Assembly: GCA_947464885.1 (NCBI GenBank)
Contig: CANHYZ010000029.1
Coordinates: 1-11,752, forward strand
Direction of reading: 5' to 3'
DNA length: 11,752 bases
DNA from: Flavobacteriales bacterium
GTDB lineage: Bacteria; Bacteroidota; Bacteroidia; Flavobacteriales_D; Sanyastnellaceae
Part shown: positions 5,690 through 11,752 of the stretch, piece by piece
How the letters are laid out: each line of letters begins with the position of its first letter
Numbering within the stretch: the first letter of the stretch is position 1
Translations under genes and position numbers: made by a program
The notes under the pieces: model-generated
Databases searched by the model: none
What the model was told of the DNA's origin: nothing
The model's input: only the letters and a program-made list of their open reading frames with translations

Positions 5690-7930
5690 ATGAAAAATCT
5701 CTATATCCATTTTTTGGCTTTGGCCTTAGGCTTATGCGCTTCTAACTTGACGTCGCAAGCGCAATCCGATTATTATGTTTCTCCCAACGGTTTTGGTGGC
5801 GCCGGAACAATCAGTGATCCTATGGATTTTCAATCGGCCTTGAATCTCGCCTCGAATGACAACGAGAACAGCAGCATCTTCCTGCTAGCAGGCGTTTATG
5901 CTGCAACACCGTATAGCTATATCGGTGACGCAGACAGTGACGAAATGGACTTGCTTATTCGTGGTGGTTTCGATGCTGTATTCGGTTCTATCGCTGATGG
6001 CGCAACTTCAGTACTCGATGGTATGTCGGAAAACAGATGCCTTGACATCAATGCCAATTCGATGGGAATGGCCTACACGGTTAGCCTTTTCGGATTGACG
6101 TTTCAAGATGGCTATGTAAGCGGAGATAATGGCGCGGGTTTGAGATTTCAAACGGGCAGCACCAACGACATGCAACTGAATATCTATGAGTCCAACTTCA
6201 ATAATAACGCGGCAGTTGGTAATGGTTCGGGAGGCGCCATCTATGCAAACTCAAATTTGAGCGTATACACTTCTACCTTTAGTGAAAACACGGCTTATAA
6301 TGGTGGTGCAATTTTCTCAGCAAAAATCGAAGGCAACGCTTCGCCCACGAGCGTATACGTAATCGAAAATAATTTTGTAGGAAACGAGAACTATGGCAAC
6401 CAAGGAAGCACCATTTGGACCAACGCTGAATTCTTGATGGGCGAGTGTGTTGTTGAGGGGGAGACTGATGGTTCTTCGAGCGGCAATGGTTCTGCTATTT
6501 GGGGAAACTCAGGCTCGGTGTTAACCGTTCGAGCCAGTGTATTCAAGGATTTGAGTATCGAGTACTGGGGTTCTGCAATTCAAACTTTCGATGGTGATAT
6601 ATACGTGAGTAACTCCTTGTTTCAGCACAACAATTCGGGCTTGATCCATGGATATGGCGCAATATCCTACTTTCACAATGACGGTGTCTTACCGCGCATG
6701 GTATCTGTTTCCAATTGTACGTTCTTGAACAATACTTCCAGCCTTTATGATTTGGCAGCGTGCATCCATTTTAGGGGCGATAACGATGACCAGTGCACGG
6801 TTATCAATTCGATCTTTTCTGACAACGGCTCAAATCCGGTTTATGCCGAATCGGGATCAGCTTCGATTTCACACAGCTTTATCGATGCAGGATACGATGG
6901 ATTCATCAACGGAGGCTCGCTTATATCAGGCGACGTCGGCTTTGTTTCGGCTACCAATTTTCAATTGACCGAAAATTCAATGTGTCGGAATGCAGGTGAT
7001 AATGATGCGGTAGAAGGTGCCTACGATTTGAATGGCGGTGTTCGGGTGTTGGGTGAATTTGTCGATCTAGGGAGCTATGAATTTAATTATGCGCCTTCCG
7101 ATATTGGGTTGACAAATACTTCAGTGATGGAGAGTGCCAGTGGGGTAGAATATCTTGTTGGGATATTGAATACAGTAGAGAGTGAGTCGGGTGATATGTT
7201 TACCTATGAACTCGTTGAAGGTGATGGTATTAATGATGCCGACAATGCGTTGTTCTACACTACAAGTGCAGCATTGTATATGAACACTACACTCGATTTT
7301 GAAGCGCAATCCTATTATGCTATTAATCTGCGCACGACCGATACCTATGGTCAATCTTTCGACAGGGATTTCATTATTAATGTCATCGATGTAAATGAAC
7401 CTCCTTTGGTAGAAAATATAATCGTTGATCAGGAAGCGGAGGTTTCTCAACCATACTATTACGAAATTCCGAGTGATCTTTTTGTTGATGTTGATGCCGG
7501 CGATTCATTTACGGTTTCTGCCTTTCTTGAAAATGGTGATGCCCTGCCGTCGTGGCTGTCTTTTGACGGAATTGTTTTCTCCGGCACACCAACTGAAACA
7601 GCTGAACTCTCAATTAAAGTTCAGGCCATTGATTTGGGCTTGTTGTCGGCGTACGTGATTTTCAACCTTGAGATAACGCCTACTGACGTGAGTGAAGTGG
7701 CCGTTTCAGCTATTAAGGTCTATCCCATACCGGCCGCTGATTTCCTGAGTATTGAAGTAAACGGGATTACTCAGAAACTGACGGCGAATGTGGTGGATGC
7801 TAGAGGGACTACAGTCAAGCAGGTAATACTTTCCAATGGCGTCAATCGGGTTGATGTTTCACAGCTGTCAGCCGGGTTGTATTCTATTCGATATGAAGGT
7901 GCTCACAGTAGCCATGTGATTATTCGCTGA
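5690..7930 (+). CDS. Secreted beta-helix, cadherin-like and T9SS-sorted surface protein (746 aa)
   Basis: A Sec signal peptide (MKNLYIHFLALALGLCASNL, cleavage near AQ at residue 24-26) leads into DYYVSPNGFGGAGTISDPMDFQSALNLA, the classic opening of Bacteroidota right-handed beta-helix proteins. Residues about 26-465 carry Asn/Gly/Ser-rich parallel beta-helix rungs such as SNFNNNAAVGNGSGGAIYAN, STFSENTAYNGGAIFSA and CTFLNNTS, with a closing NGGVRVLGEFVDLGSYE. Residues about 466-572 look like a cadherin domain (LDFE, TTDTYGQSFD, DVNEPP). Residues about 573-664 look like a CADG/He_PIG domain (FVDVDAGDSFTVSA, LPSWLSF, FSGTP). The last 75 residues are a T9SS type A sorting domain (IKVYPIPAADFLSIEV, LSAGLYSIRYEG), with PIP where PNP is usual. 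It is therefore likely released or anchored at the cell surface by the gliding-linked secretion system. No pectinase-type catalytic residues are obvious, so adhesion is as likely as polysaccharide binding. Confidence 0.92.
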   Translation: MKNLYIHFLALALGLCASNLTSQAQSDYYVSPNGFGGAGTISDPMDFQSALNLASNDNENSSIFLLAGVYAATPYSYIGDADSDEMDLLIRGGFDAVFGSIADGATSVLDGMSENRCLDINANSMGMAYTVSLFGLTFQDGYVSGDNGAGLRFQTGSTNDMQLNIYESNFNNNAAVGNGSGGAIYANSNLSVYTSTFSENTAYNGGAIFSAKIEGNASPTSVYVIENNFVGNENYGNQGSTIWTNAEFLMGECVVEGETDGSSSGNGSAIWGNSGSVLTVRASVFKDLSIEYWGSAIQTFDGDIYVSNSLFQHNNSGLIHGYGAISYFHNDGVLPRMVSVSNCTFLNNTSSLYDLAACIHFRGDNDDQCTVINSIFSDNGSNPVYAESGSASISHSFIDAGYDGFINGGSLISGDVGFVSATNFQLTENSMCRNAGDNDAVEGAYDLNGGVRVLGEFVDLGSYEFNYAPSDIGLTNTSVMESASGVEYLVGILNTVESESGDMFTYELVEGDGINDADNALFYTTSAALYMNTTLDFEAQSYYAINLRTTDTYGQSFDRDFIINVIDVNEPPLVENIIVDQEAEVSQPYYYEIPSDLFVDVDAGDSFTVSAFLENGDALPSWLSFDGIVFSGTPTETAELSIKVQAIDLGLLSAYVIFNLEITPTDVSEVAVSAIKVYPIPAADFLSIEVNGITQKLTANVVDARGTTVKQVILSNGVNRVDVSQLSAGLYSIRYEGAHSSHVIIR

Positions 7931-8033
7931 GGTCATTACTTACGTTACCCAGTTGTATGAAGATGAGATACGCAGTGGGGTTAGTGTCCAGTGATTTTTA
8001 TTTATGATGGAAACAATTAAAAGAAAAGTTGAT

Positions 8034-9128
8034 ATGAATTATTTAAAAAACATAAAATTGACACTCATTATTTTGTGCTTCAGTGAAGTTGCAATGAGCC
8101 AGTCAGTCATTAGTGTTGTGCAACCAGATGGTAATTCTGCATTCTTCGGAGATTTACAAGCGGCCGTGGTGGCAGCACAATCGGGCGATTTTATTTATGT
8201 GCCGGGTGGTACTTTTTCGCTGGGCAATGATACCATCAAGAAGGGCGTGACGATCATTGGCGCAGGTCATTATCCTGATTCAACACTGGCAACCAATCAG
8301 ACCATTATTGCGGGAACTATCCGCATAGGAAATGGCGCTCATGGTTTGCATCTGGAGGGGTTGTTTATCAGTGGTGATGTTTTTCTGACGCATGCCGTCA
8401 ATAATTATCAAAGAGCTGATAACGTTATGATTCGAAGATGCAGCGTAGCGAATATCTCGAGCAATGGCAGCGTCTTTACGCAGAATGAGGCTGACACAAG
8501 TCTCAGCAGAAACTGGCAGATAGTTCAGAATGTTATTCGGGGCGACGTCAACCTTGGCTTCATGAAGGCATTCAACATGCATGCGAACATTGTAAACGGG
8601 CATATTTATAATGCCTTTTGGGGAGGGACATTCACGAATAATGATTTCTTGTACATCTCCCAAAGTGATCGTGTTTTTGCGGGTGTGCGCTATTGCACAG
8701 TGAAGGATAATATCTTTTATACCAATTGGGATATTTCATACCCCGGCTATGCGTGCGACGCTCCTGCATGCGGCAGTTACGGAAATACTTTTCTCAATAA
8801 CATGTTCGCTACTGCTCCGAGTGGTTTGAATCCGGGTGTAGTGGTGGCCGAAGTGAATAATATCTTTAGTGTTTCTGCAGACTATTTCTTCCAGAATTAC
8901 TCGCCGGGGGGCTTCAACTACAATCATAATTTTCAATTGATAGCGGGGAGCCCCGGAATAGGCGCTGCATCGGATGGTACTGATATAGGTATCTATGGAT
9001 CGAACGACAATTACAAGGATTCGGCAGTGCCGTTCAATCCGCACATTGGCTTTAAGAATATTGGTTCGAATACCACTCCTAATGGCATGTTGCAGGTACA
9101 TATTCGTGTAAGCGCCCAGGATAGATAA
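8034..9128 (+). CDS. Exported right-handed beta-helix protein without sorting domain (364 aa)
   Basis: I start at the ATG at 8034 because it gives a normal signal peptide, MNYLKNIKLTLIILCFSEVA, ending MSQ|S; an in-frame ATG at 8004 would add ten hydrophilic residues. The body begins VISVVQPDGNSAFFGDLQAAVVAAQSGDFIYVPGGTF, the standard cap of pectate-lyase-like beta-helices, followed by rungs with aligned Asn and Ile/Val (FTNNDFLYIS, CTVKDNIFYT, GNTFLNNMF). It closes with LIAGSPGIGAASDGTDIGIYGS, a frequent last rung. The tail PFNPHIGFKNIGSN and QVHIRVSAQDR is not a T9SS sorting domain, so the protein may stay in the periplasm, be secreted otherwise or ride with a partner. It lies 103 bp after the first surface protein and 70 bp before the next, with no terminator between, suggesting co-transcription. 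Substrate and activity are unknown. Confidence 0.88.
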   Translation: MNYLKNIKLTLIILCFSEVAMSQSVISVVQPDGNSAFFGDLQAAVVAAQSGDFIYVPGGTFSLGNDTIKKGVTIIGAGHYPDSTLATNQTIIAGTIRIGNGAHGLHLEGLFISGDVFLTHAVNNYQRADNVMIRRCSVANISSNGSVFTQNEADTSLSRNWQIVQNVIRGDVNLGFMKAFNMHANIVNGHIYNAFWGGTFTNNDFLYISQSDRVFAGVRYCTVKDNIFYTNWDISYPGYACDAPACGSYGNTFLNNMFATAPSGLNPGVVVAEVNNIFSVSADYFFQNYSPGGFNYNHNFQLIAGSPGIGAASDGTDIGIYGSNDNYKDSAVPFNPHIGFKNIGSNTTPNGMLQVHIRVSAQDR

Positions 9129-9198
9129 TAGACTTGTTATGGTCGTCATTCTTTTTCAACTGTTGTGCCTCATTCCACTTTAATTCAAATCTGGTGAT

Positions 9199-10719
9199 AT
9201 GAAGAATTTATGTGTTTATAATTCCGGTATTTCATTTCCATTGTTTTTCGTGGTATGGATGAAAGCTCTATTCAGTGTGACTGTTGCACTGCTCTTTTCT
9301 CTTAGTGCTCATAGTCAAGCTCAAATAACCGGATATGAGTATTGGTTTGATGACAATTATATAGAGCGTGTCTCTTCGAGTTTGTCTCCGACAGCTTCAG
9401 TTGAGTTGGATTTACAGGTTGCAGCCCAAAGTCTTTCATTGGGGCTTCATGTGTATAATATTCGCTTCGTTGATGACAGTAGTCGATTTAGTTCGGTTTT
9501 GAGTCAAGTCTTTTTGTGTGGAGGAAGCCAGAATTTAATAGATGGCATGGAGTATTGGTTTGATGATGAATACGCACAGGCTAATTTGGTTGAGAACAGC
9601 CCTCAATTGAATCACTCGTTCAACAGCATGGTTGATTTATCTGCACTGTCCAATGGGATGCACCGCATGCACATGCGTTTTCGGGAGAGCGGTGGAGTTT
9701 GGAGCGTCGCCACAAGTGCTTTCATACAGAAGTATGGAAGCAGCAGCTCGATGCTCAATCAGATTAAGGGATATCGGTATTGGTTGGATGACACAGCTGA
9801 AAGCGCAGTCAGTATTGAACTCGATGTGGATGTTAGTCCTTTTGAGATGATGGAGACAATCAACATGCAGCCGATACCTCATGGCATTCATGTCACGCAC
9901 TATCAATTCCAGGATCTTGCAGGGGTATGGAGTGTGGTGTTGTCGGATACGATCATGAAGGATCCTTTTCCCATTGCGCAATTTACGGCTTCGAGTACAC
10001 AGGTTTGTATGGGCGATTCCATTCAATTTTTTGATTTGAGTTTAGATGCCGATTCGGTGTATTGGAGTTTTGGCGATGGCGAATTCGTCACTCAGTTGAA
10101 TCCCTTTCATGTGTTCGATATGCCCGGAGCCTATGATGTGGCGCTCACCGCTATAGATTTTGCGTCCGGTTTGGATAGCACATTGGTTTTACCCGCTTTC
10201 GTTACGGTTTGGGGTAATGTTTCTTCGGGTTTTGAGTCTGAGATTAATGGGGGAGAGGTGCAGTTCACCAATTCTTCGATTCAGGCATCGAACTACTTCT
10301 GGAGTTTCGGTGATGATGCTACATCGGAAGAAAGCTCGCCTGAGCATATGTATAGCGCCGATGGCACGTATACCGTGATGCTGGTGGCATCTAACCTTTG
10401 CGGAAGCGACACGTCTTACGCTAATGTCACCATTACTGATGTCGGAATACCTCAGAACTCAGGTGATGGCGCGATTTCAATTTTTCCGAATCCATTTCAC
10501 GACGTGTTACAGATCTCATTCATGCATGAGAACACGTCTATGCTTAGTCTTCGGTTGTATGACGCCAGTGGCCGAGAGGTTTCCACACTGCTCAATAAAC
10601 AAAACGTTCTCGGAGCGTTCAAGTTCGAGTGGAAGGATGAAACCTTGCCGGCAGGTATGTACATGCTGAGGATGCAAGGTGACGACTTCGTAGCGAGTTA
10701 TCCGTTGGTGAAGATGTGA
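9199..10719 (+). CDS. Secreted protein with three YWFDD repeats, two PKD domains and T9SS sorting domain (506 aa)
   Basis: From 9199 the protein begins MKNLCVYNSGISFPLFFVVW, but the ATG at 9259 (residue 21) gives the better signal peptide, MKALFSVTVALLFSLSAHSQ; GGTGAT before 9199 is the only Shine-Dalgarno-like support for the longer form. Residues about 43-255 hold three copies of a repeat of about 70 residues, each opening GYEYWFDDNY (45), GMEYWFDDEY (116) or GYRYWLDDTA (191) and continuing to LS.G.H....F.D..G.WS (complete in copies 2 and 3). Two PKD domains follow (about 258-338 with VYWSFGDGE, and about 340-413 with YFWSFGDDA). The C-terminal 80 residues are a type A T9SS sorting domain (ISIFPNPFHDVLQIS, LPAGMYMLRM). 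It is expected at the cell surface. YWFDD repeats of this kind occur in other large Bacteroidota surface proteins, without assigned function. The preceding beta-helix gene may be its partner. Confidence 0.9.
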   Translation: MKNLCVYNSGISFPLFFVVWMKALFSVTVALLFSLSAHSQAQITGYEYWFDDNYIERVSSSLSPTASVELDLQVAAQSLSLGLHVYNIRFVDDSSRFSSVLSQVFLCGGSQNLIDGMEYWFDDEYAQANLVENSPQLNHSFNSMVDLSALSNGMHRMHMRFRESGGVWSVATSAFIQKYGSSSSMLNQIKGYRYWLDDTAESAVSIELDVDVSPFEMMETINMQPIPHGIHVTHYQFQDLAGVWSVVLSDTIMKDPFPIAQFTASSTQVCMGDSIQFFDLSLDADSVYWSFGDGEFVTQLNPFHVFDMPGAYDVALTAIDFASGLDSTLVLPAFVTVWGNVSSGFESEINGGEVQFTNSSIQASNYFWSFGDDATSEESSPEHMYSADGTYTVMLVASNLCGSDTSYANVTITDVGIPQNSGDGAISIFPNPFHDVLQISFMHENTSMLSLRLYDASGREVSTLLNKQNVLGAFKFEWKDETLPAGMYMLRMQGDDFVASYPLVKM

Positions 10720-10836
10720 TGAATGCAAACACGTGAGTTTGGGGAGCTTTCCCTTGAAGATGAAATTTAGAGAGTTGAATGGCAATAAGTTGAACATCCC
10801 TCACGTTGCTCATTCGAACCCCAAAACAATTTTATC

Positions 10837-11271
10837 ATGAAATCAAAACCAATCTTCAACGGGCTCATGCTCGTGCTTGCAACAGCCGGAATCTTCTTTA
10901 AGACTATGCACTGGGCCGGCGCATCGATTATGCTCATTTTGGCTTTCGCCGGATTGTTTGTCTCCCTCTTTACTGCGCTTAGCCCGGAGAATAAATCGCT
11001 GGGTATGTCACCTGTGGAAAATGCGTCCATGCTGGTCACCTTTTCCCTATTGATTTTAGGAACTGCCTTTCGCATGCAGCACTGGCCCGGTGCCAACGTT
11101 CTGTTGGTGCTTGCCTCAGCCGCAACATTAGCAATGGTCGTGTATGCCGTATACCGCCAAAACCGTTTAAAGCTGGGCACGCAAGGAACCTTCACGTTAT
11201 TGTTATTCCTAGTCATACTTGGCGGACTGCTGCCGAATAATGCATGGGCCTTGGTCTTTAATGCAGGCTAG
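10837..11271 (+). CDS. Small polytopic membrane protein with two GldL-like HWxGA motifs (144 aa)
   Basis: The sequence is almost entirely hydrophobic, with about five possible membrane helices (roughly 8-25, 29-48, 65-82, 86-106 and 117-135). Two segments mirror each other: a helix ending GIFFKTMHWAGASIMLILAF (19-37) and a helix ending GTAFRMQHWPGANVLLVLAS (75-93). The pattern (F/L)(K/R)xxHWPGA at the end of a helix is the hallmark of the N-terminal region of GldL, the proton-driven motor of T9SS and gliding, and of many small Bacteroidota membrane proteins. The protein lacks the long cytoplasmic part of GldL and is not GldL itself. The doubled motif suggests internal duplication. It follows the T9SS cargo genes but after a 117-bp gap, and an intrinsic terminator lies about 92 bp beyond its stop, so it is probably its own transcription unit. 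Function unknown. Confidence 0.87.
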   Translation: MKSKPIFNGLMLVLATAGIFFKTMHWAGASIMLILAFAGLFVSLFTALSPENKSLGMSPVENASMLVTFSLLILGTAFRMQHWPGANVLLVLASAATLAMVVYAVYRQNRLKLGTQGTFTLLLFLVILGGLLPNNAWALVFNAG

Positions 11272-11289
11272 AAGGGGGGAGGGTTACAG

Positions 11290-11359
11290 ATGACAGATTA
11301 CGGATGACAGATGACAGATGACGGATGACAGATGACGGATGACAGATGAGGGATGACGG
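11290..11359. repeat. Array of ten 7-bp units, ATGAC(A/G)G
   Basis: Ten consecutive heptamers run from 11290 to 11359. Seven read ATGACAG or ATGACGG, one ATTACGG (11297-11303), one ATGAGGG (11346-11352), and ATTGGGG follows as a decayed unit. The A/G position partly alternates. It lies between the membrane-protein stop and the terminator. Heptamer arrays of this type occur between genes in Bacteroidota and vary in copy number between strains, so it is a probable slippage-prone locus. A 7-bp period is not a multiple of three, and no coding role is visible. Confidence 0.9.
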
Positions 11360-11362
11360 ATT

Positions 11363-11403
11363 GGGGTGTACTACTTTTTGAGAGGTACACCCTATTTTTT
11401 TTT
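11363..11403 (+). terminator. Intrinsic terminator after the membrane-protein gene
   Basis: An eight-pair stem GGGTGTAC (11364-11371) with GTACACCC (11385-11392), extendable by one G-U pair, has a 13-base loop and is followed by TATTTTTTTTTT (11393-11404). This fits a rho-independent terminator on the plus strand for the gene ending at 11271, or for a longer plus-strand transcript. The tRNA promoter begins immediately downstream. Confidence 0.8.
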
Positions 11404-11410
11404 GCTAGGG

Positions 11411-11441
11411 CTTGCATCGATGAATCCTGTGCATATATTTG
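11411..11441 (+). promoter_or_regulatory. Bacteroidota-type housekeeping promoter of the tRNA-Glu gene
   Basis: TTG at 11412-11414 and TATATTTG at 11434-11441 are separated by 19 bp. This matches the Bacteroidota primary sigma factor consensus (-33 TTG or TTTG, -7 TAnnTTTG) exactly at the -7 box. Transcription would start near 11447-11449, leaving a short leader of about 14 nt before the tRNA 5' end. Confidence 0.8.
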
Positions 11442-11461
11442 CACCCGCTTAGAAAAACGAT

Positions 11462-11533
11462 GGCCCGTTCGTCTAGGGGTTAGGACAGCAGATTTTCATT
11501 CTGTAAACAGGGGTTCGATTCCCCTACGGGCTA
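11462..11533 (+). tRNA. tRNA-Glu (anticodon UUC)
   Basis: A full cloverleaf can be drawn. The acceptor stem GGCCCGT (11462-11468) pairs with ACGGGCT (11526-11532) including a G-U at the end pair. The D arm is GTCT/AGGAC, the anticodon stem GCAGA/TCTGT carries the loop TTTTCAT with anticodon TTC, and the T arm is AGGGG-TTCGATT-CCCCT. The discriminator is A11533; CCA is not encoded (CAA follows). The mature tRNA is 72 nt before CCA addition. TTCGTCTAGG after the acceptor strand is typical of bacterial tRNA-Glu. This tRNA both reads GAA/GAG codons and supplies glutamyl-tRNA for haem synthesis in organisms using the C5 pathway. Confidence 0.97.
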
Positions 11534-11539
11534 CAAGGC

Positions 11540-11575
11540 AAAAGACCGCTTCACTGAAGCGGTCTTTTTGTTTTT
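11540..11575 (+). terminator. Strong intrinsic terminator after tRNA-Glu
   Basis: A perfect 13-pair stem AAAAGACCGCTTC (11540-11552) with GAAGCGGTCTTTT (11556-11568) has a three-base loop ACT and runs into TTTTTGTTTTT. It lies 7 bp after the tRNA 3' end. The A-run on the left arm makes it potentially bidirectional, so it could also stop minus-strand transcription entering from the right. Confidence 0.93.
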
Positions 11576-11605
11576 AATCGGTTCTGATAGTCGGGTCTTG
11601 AGCCC

Positions 11606-11660
11606 AACCGTGGTTCGACAGGCTCACCAACGTGGTCCCCGAGCGAAGCCGAGGGGCCTC
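11606..11660. repeat. Dispersed palindromic intergenic element (TTCGACAGGCTCACC type)
   Basis: The stretch GTGGTTCGACAGGCTCACC followed by GGTCCCCGAGCGAAGCCGAGGGGCC has the wording of a palindromic intergenic element that I recall from many bacterial genomes (TTCGACAGGCTCA and GGTCCCTGAGCGAAG... versions). The second half can fold as CCCC-GAGC/GCCGA-GGGG. Only one copy is in the window, so the call rests on recognition and on the local dyad. No gene is present here. Confidence 0.5.
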
Positions 11661-11668
11661 CACCAACC

Positions 11669-11740
11669 CTCATTCTCATTCTATTTCTGTTTCTCATTCT
11701 GGTATTTTAGAAACAGAAAGAGAAACAGAATGAGAATGAG
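11669..11740. repeat. 72-bp hairpin made of hexamer repeats
   Basis: The left arm is built of CTCATT, CTATTT and CTGTTT hexamers, the right arm of AAACAG, AAAGAG and AATGAG. The outer 14 bp pair perfectly (CTCATTCTCATTCT at 11669-11682 with its complement at 11727-11740). Further inward five-pair blocks (11684-11688 with 11721-11725; 11690-11694 with 11715-11719) and a four-pair block follow, separated by single or double mismatches, around a short loop. One strand of each arm is purely pyrimidine-rich, the other purine-rich. It lies downstream of the tRNA terminator, in no gene. Function unknown; a transcribed copy would form a long imperfect stem. Confidence 0.8.
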
Positions 11741-11752
11741 AAATTGGGCGCA

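Noticed and set aside
8736..9149. A 137-codon minus-strand open frame across the end of the beta-helix gene, and similar antisense frames at 7121-7450, 8280-8663 and 9637-10026
   Set aside because: All are antisense to clear secreted-protein genes and have compositions without motifs, as expected for shadow frames.
10837..11271. Calling the small membrane protein GldL
   Set aside because: It is shorter than GldL, has about five helices and two HWxGA motifs, and lacks the cytoplasmic region; no gldKMN genes are adjacent.
11290..11359. CRISPR-like array
   Set aside because: Units are 7 bp with no spacers, and no cas genes are present.
11353..11577. A 74-codon plus-strand open frame
   Set aside because: It spans the terminator, promoter and tRNA gene, so it cannot be a plausible coding sequence.

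Overview
The window reads as chromosomal DNA of a Bacteroidota bacterium. Signs of this are two proteins with type IX secretion (T9SS) C-terminal sorting domains, many exported lipoproteins, A/T-rich start regions mostly without a clear Shine-Dalgarno sequence, a textbook Bacteroidota promoter (TTG, 19 bp, TAnnTTTG) in front of a tRNA gene, and heptamer and palindromic intergenic repeats of a kind I associate with this phylum. The genus cannot be fixed from the sequence. I see no phage, transposase, integrase or CRISPR array.

Left end, minus strand (1-797): the N-terminal 265 codons of a DUF4143-type AAA+ ATPase running off the window. Upstream lies a 455-bp gene-free stretch (798-1252) rich in inverted repeats: a triplicated AATTTAGCGA motif that may be an operator for the ATPase, two tandem copies of a GC-rich palindrome, and a TTTTTGGGGATTA repeat/hairpin.

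Middle, minus strand (5368 down to 1253): a compact run of exported-protein genes that looks like one operon. In transcription order it encodes a 298-aa lipoprotein with helical DUF4214/DUF1549-like repeats, a 173-aa lipoprotein of related character, a 443-aa Tat-exported DUF1501-like protein (alkaline-phosphatase-superfamily flavour), a cytochrome c/PSCyt1-like lipoprotein with an unusual CX4CH motif, and a 148-aa beta-sandwich-like lipoprotein. Genes overlap by 29 or 4 bp or are 2 bp apart, so translation is probably coupled. The cytochrome-like gene carries a one-base frameshift: its conserved C-terminal part (about 91 codons) continues in another frame. The combination resembles the DUF1501 plus PSCyt1/DUF1549 gene partnerships known from Planctomycetes; its function is unknown and it is the best candidate here for an undescribed system.

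Right of a 321-bp divergent intergenic region, plus strand (5690-11271): three secreted surface-type proteins (a beta-helix/cadherin/CADG/T9SS protein, a beta-helix protein without a sorting domain, and a protein with three YWFDD repeats, two PKD domains and a T9SS tail), then a small polytopic membrane protein with two copies of a GldL-like HW(A/P)GA motif. The first three may be co-transcribed, since no terminator is visible between them.

Right end (11272-11752): a 70-bp array of ten 7-bp units, an intrinsic terminator, a strong promoter, tRNA-Glu(UUC), a second very strong terminator, and two palindromic repeat elements including a 72-bp hairpin built of hexamers.
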